Positions 1 to 5,649 of a stretch of DNA of 6,504 nucleotides are shown here, in pieces (the stretch's first letter is position 1; every line of letters starts with the position of its first letter). The notes beneath the pieces are model-generated. The model had not been told where the DNA came from, ran no database searches, and saw nothing but the letters and a program-made list of their open reading frames with translations. The stretch covers positions 1 through 6,504 of the forward strand of contig JBIQJZ010000211.1 in NCBI GenBank assembly GCA_044507115.1, read 5' to 3'. Both the position numbers and the translations under genes were made by a program. Source of the stretch: Chryseosolibacter sp044507115. GTDB taxonomy: Bacteria; Bacteroidota; Bacteroidia; Cytophagales; Cyclobacteriaceae.

Positions 1-615
1 TTAAACTACAGCAAACACGCTGCTGAATCGAATATGCCATTGCCGAGTGAGCCTATCCTGTTTTTTAAATCCACAACTTCTTTCACTGGGCCGAACGAGG
101 TGGTCGTCATCCCAAGAAATAGTGTAAAAACAGACTGGGAAGTAGAGTTGGCGGTGGTAATTGGAAAAAGAGCTTCCTATGTAGCCGAAGACAGGGCGAT
201 GGACTTCGTTGCAGGTTTCTGCCTGCATAACGATTACAGTGAGCGTGAATTTCAGTTGGAACGCAATGGCCAGTGGGTGAAAGGAAAAAGTGCGGACACA
301 TTTGCTCCCATCGGCCCTTATCTTGTCACCAAAGACGAACTTCCCAACTATAACAATCTGCGCTTGTGGCTTAGCGTGAACGGCAAGATACTTCAGGACA
401 GTAACACCAATGATTTAATTTTTGGCGTCCCCTTCCTCGTTAGCTACGTGAGCCAATTTATGACATTGCTTCCCGGAGACATAATTTCTACGGGCACGCC
501 GGCCGGTGTTGGCATGGGATTGAAGCCTCCAACCTATCTTAAGCCCGGTGACATCATTGAGCTTGGCATTGATGGATTGGGGACTCAGCGCCAGATAGCC
601 GTTGCGTGGCGTTAA
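1..615 (+). CDS. Fumarylacetoacetate hydrolase (FAH) family protein, 5' end missing
   Basis: The reading frame is open from the first base, so the gene starts upstream of the window. 204 codons plus TAA are visible. Related proteins are about 280 residues, so roughly the first 80 are absent. The methionine at position 34 lies inside the conserved core and is not the start. Visible FAH-fold marks, numbered from the first codon here: NYSKHA at 2-7 (conserved His6), DWEVELAVVIG at 45-55 with the E47/E49 metal ligands, NDYSERE at 77-83 with D78 as third ligand, KSADTFAPIGP at 96-106, and STGTPAGVG at 163-171. The family comprises Mg2+-dependent hydrolases, decarboxylases and isomerases acting on 2-oxo or diketo acids, for example in aromatic or sugar-acid breakdown. 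The substrate cannot be told from this fragment. It converges on the carotenoid operon and has no evident link to it. Confidence 0.93.
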   Translation, partial: LNYSKHAAESNMPLPSEPILFFKSTTSFTGPNEVVVIPRNSVKTDWEVELAVVIGKRASYVAEDRAMDFVAGFCLHNDYSEREFQLERNGQWVKGKSADTFAPIGPYLVTKDELPNYNNLRLWLSVNGKILQDSNTNDLIFGVPFLVSYVSQFMTLLPGDIISTGTPAGVGMGLKPPTYLKPGDIIELGIDGLGTQRQIAVAWR

Positions 616-625
616 GAAGTCAAAC

Positions 626-678
626 TTTGGAATGGCCATCGATAGGGTGTTCTCTATTTGAAATAGGGCCATTTCAAG
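626..678 (+). terminator. Long-stem inverted repeat after the FAH gene, possible terminator
   Basis: Bases 626-637 (TTTGGAATGGCC) can pair with 667-678 (GGCCATTTCAAG): twelve pairs including two G-U pairs and a perfect seven-base core, AATGGCC/GGCCATT. The loop is 29 nt and contains a smaller palindrome, CTATTT-G-AAATAG, at 654-666. The structure begins 10 bases after the FAH stop codon, where a transcription end would be expected between converging genes. No T-run follows it, so it is not a classical intrinsic terminator. The function is inferred from position and pairing only. Confidence 0.4.
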
Positions 679-698
679 AAAAGTAAGGGGCGATATAT

Positions 699-800
699 TC
701 ACTCCACGCGATCGGTCAAAGGGTCGGGCTTCTCTCCGAGAAACTCGATCCATGCCTTTTTCATACATGGATAGTGTTTTGCGGCTTCCACAAGACTCAT
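699..800 (-). CDS. Possible 33-residue peptide or gene remnant
   Basis: An ATG at 800-798 opens a 33-codon frame ending in TGA at 701-699. The peptide starts MSLVEAAKHYPCMKKAW and ends EKPDPLTDRVE. Its composition resembles a real soluble protein: mixed charged residues, an aromatic-rich middle and ordinary codons. The frame is open upstream only as far as an in-frame TAG, 12 codons before the ATG. I do not recognise it. It could be a small protein, the tail of a decayed gene, or chance. No strong ribosome binding site is visible, which means little in Bacteroidota. Confidence 0.18.
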   Translation of the reverse strand: MSLVEAAKHYPCMKKAWIEFLGEKPDPLTDRVE

Positions 801-957
801 GAATGCCGTAATTGTTGTCTTGCATATTTTGGTCTATTGTGGAAAACGACGGGACGCTACGGTTGTTGATACCTAGATATACATTTTTCGGCATTATATG
901 TATCTTCGGTAGCCAGAATTGTTAGGTCGCCGCCGCTGGTGACGTTAGCCGGAGTAC

Positions 958-1692
958 CTATTTGTACATATTTTCCATCTTCTTTGGCGTTGTCGTGCGA
1001 AATAACTGTTGACGCTCAAGCCATGCCGCGATGGAAACATTCATGAGTATGAGCAGTAGCGCATAAACGGCATCTTCAACCGGGATTGTGCCAATTCGGA
1101 GTCGGATGATTTCCGATGGGTTGTACCAGACAACCGGCTCATCAATGATTGATCCTGTGAGAATACCGTTTACTACCAAGAACGGGAAAAGAAGGACCGC
1201 GAACGCAAAGTAGAACCGGCTCATATACGCTGGCCGCGACCACAGTATGAAGATCAGGAAGACTGCTGTTGACAGGCAGGTGATTCCCGTGTACCATCGA
1301 TTCAAATTCCAGAAACCGACAACGAGCAACACCGCGGCGAGCGATAGGGTAATCCACCGTTCGATAGATGCAAAATGATCTTTCCTGATCAAATAGCTAA
1401 ACGCGAAGTAGGTGAAAACACAGGCATATGGGATGCAAAAGAAGAATAGCACTTCTTCGATAGGAAGGTTTAAAATATAGATTCCAGTAATGTACCTTTC
1501 GTTGAAGCCCCAGACCCCCATTTGTGTAAACATCTCGTCCCATACAATGAATATGATCGAAGTAATGATCATTGCAGGCAGGACGTATTTCCATCGCTTT
1601 GAGAAATTAGCAAGTGGATGGAAGCTAAATATGAAAGGCACGATGACCGTCAGTATATTTAGCCAAAGATATAGGTACTTGCCTGCCTCCAC
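958..1692 (-). CDS. crtY: Lycopene cyclase, membrane type with fused c and d halves (CrtYcd-like)
   Basis: This 244-residue, very hydrophobic protein has about seven predicted membrane segments (near 5-22, 36-52, 71-100, 113-130, 134-151, 158-176 and 203-224). It matches the lycopene cyclase domain family, which is unrelated to FAD-dependent CrtY/CrtL. WDE at 51-53, GVWGFN at 59-64 and LPIEEVLFFF at 76-85 mark the first half. NGILTG at 175-180 and IPVEDAVYALLL at 203-214 mark the second. The paired P-x-E-E/D motifs show that both halves, separate CrtYc and CrtYd proteins in actinobacteria, are joined in one chain. The expected role is cyclisation of lycopene ends to beta-rings (beta-carotene) in the inner membrane. 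The start is GTG at 1692, 8 bp after the crtZ stop; no ATG lies between the preceding in-frame TAA and this point. It is the last gene of the crt operon. Confidence 0.92.
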   Translation of the reverse strand: MEAGKYLYLWLNILTVIVPFIFSFHPLANFSKRWKYVLPAMIITSIIFIVWDEMFTQMGVWGFNERYITGIYILNLPIEEVLFFFCIPYACVFTYFAFSYLIRKDHFASIERWITLSLAAVLLVVGFWNLNRWYTGITCLSTAVFLIFILWSRPAYMSRFYFAFAVLLFPFLVVNGILTGSIIDEPVVWYNPSEIIRLRIGTIPVEDAVYALLLILMNVSIAAWLERQQLFRTTTPKKMENMYK

Positions 1693-1700
1693 GCGATTTC

Positions 1701-2195
1701 TTATTTGGTCTTAATTGTGTCCCTTTTATATATGAAATTCTTCGGCTCGTATTTTCGTCTGGCGTATAAGAACCCGAAGGCTTCACAGTCGTCTTTCGTG
1801 TGCTTGCTGTGGTGGACATAGTGAGCATGGATCATTCGCTGAAGATATTTGCTCCTTTTGGACGGACGCCACTTGATTCGTTGATGGACAATGATGTCGT
1901 GGAATACAAAGTAGAATATTCCGTATAGGAGAATCCCCAGCCCGACAGCGAGCATATAAGGATTGTAGTTAACCTGAGAGAAGTAATAGAACAGTGCTAT
2001 CGAGGGGAAACTGAAGACCAGGGCAAACAGGTCATTCCGTTCCAGCTTGTGCCGATGGGCGGTGTGGTGAGAACGATGCCACGACCATAGTATGCCGTGC
2101 ATGATGTATTTGTGCGTAAACCAGGCTACACATTCCCATAATAGAAATGTGCCGATCGCTATCAATGAACAAATGATGATCAAACGCGCGTCCAT
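1701..2195 (-). CDS. crtZ: Beta-carotene 3-hydroxylase CrtZ (fatty acid hydroxylase superfamily)
   Basis: This is a 164-residue membrane-bound di-iron hydroxylase. All the expected histidine clusters are visible: HKYIMH at 28-33 (HX4H), HRSHH at 40-44 (HX2HH), HDIIVH at 99-104 (HX4H) and HYVHH at 125-129 (HX2HH). Hydrophobic segments lie near 4-24, 57-73 and 80-98. Length and motif spacing fit bacterial CrtZ rather than the longer sterol desaturases. The expected reaction is O2-dependent hydroxylation of beta-carotene at C3 and C3', via beta-cryptoxanthin to zeaxanthin. ATG at 2195 starts 19 bp after the crtB stop, and the lycopene cyclase follows 8 bp downstream, so these are co-transcribed. 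No crtW-type ketolase lies beside it, so zeaxanthin is the predicted end product of the genes visible here. Confidence 0.94.
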   Translation of the reverse strand: MDARLIIICSLIAIGTFLLWECVAWFTHKYIMHGILWSWHRSHHTAHRHKLERNDLFALVFSFPSIALFYYFSQVNYNPYMLAVGLGILLYGIFYFVFHDIIVHQRIKWRPSKRSKYLQRMIHAHYVHHSKHTKDDCEAFGFLYARRKYEPKNFIYKRDTIKTK

Positions 2196-2214
2196 TCAAT
2201 ACTTTGTTTTGACG

Positions 2215-3051
2215 TCATATCAGACCAAGTCGATCTTTTACGTAAGAGTATGCAAGCAGTGTTACTTTTTGCCTGTTCTTGATTCGGATACGGGTTTGCA
2301 TCACCTGTTCCGATGGCGTATTCCTGATCTTTCTAAATAGGGCGAGGTAGTAAGCATACGCCACATAGACGCCAAACCGCGAAGATTTCGGTAGCTGTAG
2401 AATCCCGGCAAAACCATTCCTGAAATCCTCCGAAATGCTTTCTTCTATTGTAGCTTTACTCTCTTGGTCAAATGATGAGAGGTCGATTCCAGGGAAGTAT
2501 GAACGACCGAGCTCAGCGTAGTCTGCCCTCAGATCCCTCAGGAAATTGACCTTCTGAAACGCGGCTCCCAGACTCATCGCATGATGTTTCAGTTTGTGGT
2601 ATCGCTCATCATCACCCTTCAGAAATACCTTCAGGCACATTAGTCCTACTACTTCTGCTGAGCCAAGAATGTATTCTTTGCATTCCGATTCGTTATATGT
2701 CTTGTGGACGAGATCCATTTCCATACTTTTTAGGAACTGGTCGATTAGCGATAGGTCAATGTTAAATTCACGTACCGTTGCTTGAAAGCTGTTGAGGATT
2801 GGGTTCAGGCTAATCCCCTCCTCGATTGCCCGGTAGCAGTCATCGCGGAATCTGCTCAACAGGATTCGTTTATCGTATTCGTGGAACGAATCTACGATTT
2901 CGTCTGCAAACCGGACGAATCCATATATCGAACGAATGGGATCGCGAAGTCCCCGTTGGAGACACAGAATTCCGAGAGAAAACGAAGTGCTATAGGCTCT
3001 TGTTACCAGCCGGCTACAACGAAGGGATACTACGTCAAACAATTGTTTCAT
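2215..3051 (-). CDS. crtB: Phytoene synthase CrtB
   Basis: This 278-residue protein belongs to the squalene/phytoene synthase family. It condenses two geranylgeranyl diphosphates to 15-cis-phytoene, the committed step of the pathway. The first aspartate-rich motif is DEIVD (D50 and D54) in the context YGFVRFADEIVDS. The second is DLRAD (D173 and D177) in NFLRDLRADYAELGRSYFP. Both bind Mg2+-diphosphate. The N-terminal YSTSFSLG at 20-27 and the AAFQKVNFLRD helix at 163-173 are also typical. The ATG overlaps the crtI stop in an ATGA arrangement, which points to translational coupling with crtI. The length is slightly short of the usual 280-310 but complete. A squalene or diapophytoene synthase is less likely given the neighbours. 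Confidence 0.95.
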   Translation of the reverse strand: MKQLFDVVSLRCSRLVTRAYSTSFSLGILCLQRGLRDPIRSIYGFVRFADEIVDSFHEYDKRILLSRFRDDCYRAIEEGISLNPILNSFQATVREFNIDLSLIDQFLKSMEMDLVHKTYNESECKEYILGSAEVVGLMCLKVFLKGDDERYHKLKHHAMSLGAAFQKVNFLRDLRADYAELGRSYFPGIDLSSFDQESKATIEESISEDFRNGFAGILQLPKSSRFGVYVAYAYYLALFRKIRNTPSEQVMQTRIRIKNRQKVTLLAYSYVKDRLGLI

Positions 3052-4544
3052 GGTAGACGAATGAGTTTTTGTTGTTTGCGGTTTTTCGAAATGAGATGGT
3101 CCGCTACTACCTGCCCGGAGATTAGGGCTGGCGGTACACCCGGTCCTGGTACCGTGAGCTGACCTGTGTAAAAAAGGTTGCTGACTTTCTTATTGACAAT
3201 ACTCGGCTTGAGGTTGGCAGTCTGCCGCAATGTATTAGCAAGTCCATATGCGTTACCCTTGTACGAATTGTAGTCTTTGATGAAATCCCGATGAGCGTAT
3301 GACTGGTAGTACACTATGTGATTTCGAATTGCGCATCCGGTGAGGGTCTCCAGTCTCTGGATGATGATATCGAAGTAGTGCATTCTGATTTCATCCGTGT
3401 CGTGCAATCCCGGTGCGACAGGGATAAGTATCATGAGATTCTCATGTCCCTCAGGCGCTGTAGAAGGGTCCGTTTTGGAAGGACATGAAACATAGAATAA
3501 TGGTGCTGAAGGCCACTTCGGATCGTTATAGATTTCGTTGGAATGAACGGAAAGATCTTGATCGAAAAACAGGGTGTGGTGTAAAAGACCGGGGATTCTT
3601 TTGTTCACGCCGAGATAAAAGATCAGGCTTGACGGAGAGAGCGTGCGCGAGTTCCAATACGACTTTGAATATCGTCGCAATTCTTCCGGTAAGAGTTGCT
3701 GCTCTACGTGGTGATAATCTGCACCAGCCACAACAAAATCTGCCGTATGGAATTCTTCGCCGGACCAGATCCCATTGGCCCTATTTCCGTTTGTTCCGAT
3801 TCGAGTTATAGGATGATTAAATCTAAACTTCACTCCCTGATCACGTGAAATTTGCATCATCGCGTCAATGATCCTGGACATTCCCCCCATTGGGTACCAC
3901 GTTCCGAGTATCATGTCGGCGTAGTTCATTAGGCTGTACATCGCCGGCGTACTGTCTGGGGCGGCGCCGAGGAAAAGCACCGGAAACTCCAGTAACTTGA
4001 TGATCCGCGGTTCTTTAAAGAATTTGCGTATGTACCCGGACAGGGACTGGAAAACATGGAGTCGAAGTGAATCCACTAGCAACTTCACGCGTAATAGCTC
4101 GGTAACAGAAAGTCCTGGATTGTACACAAGGTCTTCCATCGCAAGGTGGTACTTGAACTCAGCTTCCTTAAGAAATCGACGGAGATGACTGCTGCTACCG
4201 TGTTCCAGTGATTCGAATAGGTCGCACAACGGTCCGAGTCCCGCGGGAACGCTCAGGTAGTCGTCCTTTCCAAAGTATACTCCATACGAAGGGGACAGCC
4301 GGACCAGGGAATAGAAGTCGGACGCCGATTTGCCAAATCGCTGGAAGTATCTTTCAAACACGTCTGGCATCCAATACCAGCTTGGGCCCATATCGAAAAT
4401 GAAGCCGCCCGCTTCAAGTCTTCGCGCACGGCCGCCTGCCTGCGAGTTCTTTTCAAAGACAGTTACGTCGAACCCCTGCTGTGCCAGCACCGCGGCAGAA
4501 GCTAGCGATGAGAACCCGGAGCCGATAACAGCCACTTTCTTCAT
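3048..4544 (-). CDS. crtI: Phytoene desaturase CrtI (lycopene-forming)
   Basis: This 498-residue FAD-dependent amine-oxidase-fold enzyme is expected to carry out the successive desaturations of phytoene to lycopene. The N-terminal dinucleotide-binding fold is VAVIGSGFSSLASAA at 4-18, followed by E31 (ribose contact) and GGRARR at 37-42. The third glycine of the usual GxGxxG is Ser13, which I recall as common in Bacteroidota homologues. FDMGPSWYWMPD at 50-61 is the CrtI family signature. The C-terminal FAD/carotenoid motif is NLFYTGQLTVPGPGVPPAL at 456-474, followed by ISGQVVADHL. It is first in the operon and its stop overlaps the crtB start by four bases. ATG at 4544 is the only sensible start, since the Rossmann strand begins three residues in. 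Other CrtI relatives (ketolases, CrtD, saturases) are possible but less likely beside crtB and the cyclase. Confidence 0.95.
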   Translation of the reverse strand: MKKVAVIGSGFSSLASAAVLAQQGFDVTVFEKNSQAGGRARRLEAGGFIFDMGPSWYWMPDVFERYFQRFGKSASDFYSLVRLSPSYGVYFGKDDYLSVPAGLGPLCDLFESLEHGSSSHLRRFLKEAEFKYHLAMEDLVYNPGLSVTELLRVKLLVDSLRLHVFQSLSGYIRKFFKEPRIIKLLEFPVLFLGAAPDSTPAMYSLMNYADMILGTWYPMGGMSRIIDAMMQISRDQGVKFRFNHPITRIGTNGNRANGIWSGEEFHTADFVVAGADYHHVEQQLLPEELRRYSKSYWNSRTLSPSSLIFYLGVNKRIPGLLHHTLFFDQDLSVHSNEIYNDPKWPSAPLFYVSCPSKTDPSTAPEGHENLMILIPVAPGLHDTDEIRMHYFDIIIQRLETLTGCAIRNHIVYYQSYAHRDFIKDYNSYKGNAYGLANTLRQTANLKPSIVNKKVSNLFYTGQLTVPGPGVPPALISGQVVADHLISKNRKQQKLIRLP

Positions 4545-4743
4545 TTTGCAGATCAGTTTAGCAACTCCAGTAAAAGACGATGCCGCATGTGACCGGGCAT
4601 GGAGTAAGCGCTATGAGCCAATTAACGGCAAAGGCGGGGTCTGGCGCAAAATGAAGTAAACGGAATTTGAGTCTTGTTTAACGGAGATTTAAGAAATCGT
4701 CCACCGAACGCCGTTTTTCGCGTAGCCCGTTAAACACAAGAGG
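4545..4743 (-). promoter_or_regulatory. Upstream region of the crt operon with clustered AACGG elements
   Basis: This 199-bp gap separates the regulator's stop from the crtI ATG and should carry the crt promoter. The pentamer AACGG occurs five times: on the plus strand at 4624-4628, 4659-4663 and 4680-4684, and on the minus strand at 4715-4711 and 4731-4727. All five have A/T in the base just before AACGG and at least two A/T in the three flanking bases. About 0.4 occurrences would be expected by chance in both strands of this length. Clustered elements just upstream of the operon suggest regulator binding sites. I could not place a clear TTTG/TAnnTTTG promoter of the Bacteroidota type. A small hairpin, GATTT-AAG-AAATC, lies at 4686-4698. 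Confidence 0.5.
4675..4736. repeat. Perfect 10-bp inverted repeat, candidate operator
   Basis: TGTTTAACGG at 4675-4684 recurs in inverted form, CCGTTAAACA, at 4727-4736, separated by 42 bp. The match nearly continues outward: CTTG precedes one arm, and CACAAG ends the other with a 2-bp offset. The arms contain two of the five AACGG elements. The distance between arm centres is 52 bp, close to five helical turns, so both arms could lie on the same face of the DNA. It could be an operator for the MerR/B12 regulator, or a structure ending the regulator's transcript. Confidence 0.45.
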
Positions 4744-5619
4744 TCACCTGGTAGCCAGTAGCCCGCGAAGTTGGGCGACCGTGTGGAAAGTTTTGAAATT
4801 GGGCGGAAAGCTGAACGATGCTTTGCGAAGCAGCGGGCCTGAAGCCAGCACCCGTGTTGAGGGTATGCTTAGACACAGCTGCTTGAGGTATTCATTGAGT
4901 TCTGTCACTGGCGGGCTGGACGTGAACGACGTAACCAGCACATGTGGACGATGAACGGAACAAACCGCCTGCAGGTCTGTGAGCGGCACGCTTTGGCCAA
5001 GGTAATAGGTTTTAATACCGGAACGCCGTGTGATGTAGTTATAAAAGAGCAGCCCAATTTCGTGTAACTCATTTTCCGGAAGGAAGAGGACAGCTCGAAC
5101 GGCGGATTTCGGATCGGGCAATGATGCGGTTGCAACAATGAGATGCTGGCGGATTAAATTCGAGATGAAATGTTCATGGGCGGGTGAGATGCTCCCTGTT
5201 TGCCACAGGATGCCGATTTTGTCAAGAAAGGGGTAGATAACATCCATAACCGCTGTTTCAAAGCCAAAACTCTTTTCAGCAGCCGCTATCTCAGTTTGGA
5301 ACCTGCCTTCGTCAAAGTCTAACATCGACGTTATTAGCTGATCGATGTGAATGCCATGATGCCGCGATGATTCACTGAGCTCGATCACTTTTTCTTTCAT
5401 TTCTTCACCGGACATTCCGGCAATGGCGGAGATTTTGATTCCATGACCGTTCAGCATCGAGACGTTAATGATAGTCTTCAGATCCTCGTCGGAATATACC
5501 CGGATTCCAGTGCGGGTACGCTCAGGGCGGATCAGGCCGTGACGTTTCTCCCAGATGCGGATAGTGTGGGCCCGAATACCCGATAGTCGCTCAAGTTCTT
5601 TTATTGAGTAAACGCCCAT
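4744..5619 (-). CDS. MerR-type regulator with B12-binding domain (CarH/LitR-like, probable light sensor)
   Basis: From ATG 5619 this is 291 residues. An N-terminal MerR winged helix runs from VYSIKELERLSGI through RIWEKRHGLIRP to YSDEDL (about 2-46). A helical B12-cap domain follows (about 90-165), then a cobalamin-binding Rossmann domain (about 175-285). The cap carries W139-x9-E149-H150, the CarH signature covering the adenosyl group. ELHEIG at 184-189 supplies His186, the expected lower cobalt ligand. TSF at 230-232 and SG at 260-261 replace the looser SxL and GG motifs. In CarH, AdoCbl-bound tetramers repress carotenoid genes in the dark and light breaks them apart; that role is inferred here. 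The residue after W139 is Gln140, where Thermus CarH has the His that ligates cobalt after light. A TTG start at 5643 would add eight residues; ATG is preferred because the HTH begins at once. It lies 30 bp after the DUF2141 stop and 199 bp before crtI. Confidence 0.88.
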   Translation of the reverse strand: MGVYSIKELERLSGIRAHTIRIWEKRHGLIRPERTRTGIRVYSDEDLKTIINVSMLNGHGIKISAIAGMSGEEMKEKVIELSESSRHHGIHIDQLITSMLDFDEGRFQTEIAAAEKSFGFETAVMDVIYPFLDKIGILWQTGSISPAHEHFISNLIRQHLIVATASLPDPKSAVRAVLFLPENELHEIGLLFYNYITRRSGIKTYYLGQSVPLTDLQAVCSVHRPHVLVTSFTSSPPVTELNEYLKQLCLSIPSTRVLASGPLLRKASFSFPPNFKTFHTVAQLRGLLATR

Positions 5620-5649
5620 AATATCCAAGGTACAGCTCGGCAACGAAGC

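Larger units (their letters stand above)
616..957. other. Intergenic stretch between convergent genes
   Basis: This 342-bp stretch separates the FAH stop from the stop of the lycopene cyclase gene. It holds the stem at 626-678 and one possible tiny reading frame at 699-800 on the minus strand. A weak ATACAT/ATGTAT repeat lies at 879-884 and 898-903. A longer frame on the minus strand runs through here into the FAH gene but looks like an antisense shadow. I found no recognisable gene, RNA or mobile element, and no clear poly-T terminator for the crt operon. Confidence 0.6.

Noticed and set aside
34..36. The ATG at 34 as the start of the FAH gene
   Set aside because: Conserved family residues (NYSKHA) precede it in the same open frame, so the true start is outside the window.
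415..894. A 159-codon open frame on the minus strand across the FAH 3' end and the intergenic stretch
   Set aside because: About 200 bases lie antisense to the well-supported FAH gene, the product has no recognisable domain, and its composition looks like shadow coding.
924..941. Hairpin GTCGCC-GCCGCT-GGTGAC as a terminator for the crt operon
   Set aside because: It pairs fully only on the plus strand (one G-U pair); on the operon's strand there is an A-C mismatch, the stem is six pairs, and no T-run follows.
2782..3162. A 126-codon plus-strand frame over the crtB/crtI junction
   Set aside because: It lies entirely opposite two strongly supported enzymes with all motifs present; the translation is rich in Arg/Ser/Cys typical of antisense frames.
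3485..3811. A 108-codon plus-strand frame inside crtI
   Set aside because: It is antisense to conserved CrtI sequence, with no family resemblance.
4330..4659. A 109-codon plus-strand frame reaching from crtI into the crt upstream region
   Set aside because: Two thirds lie antisense to the CrtI FAD-binding region and the rest covers the promoter gap; no domain seen.
4545..4743. A Bacteroidota-type TTTG/TAnnTTTG promoter for crtI
   Set aside because: Several TTTG strings exist on the minus strand, but none has the TA two bases before it with a properly spaced partner, so no specific promoter is claimed.
4545..4743. Cobalamin riboswitch upstream of crtI, suggested by the B12 theme
   Set aside because: I could not see the conserved B12-box or the long multi-stem leader, and the gap is short; B12 sensing is better explained by the protein.
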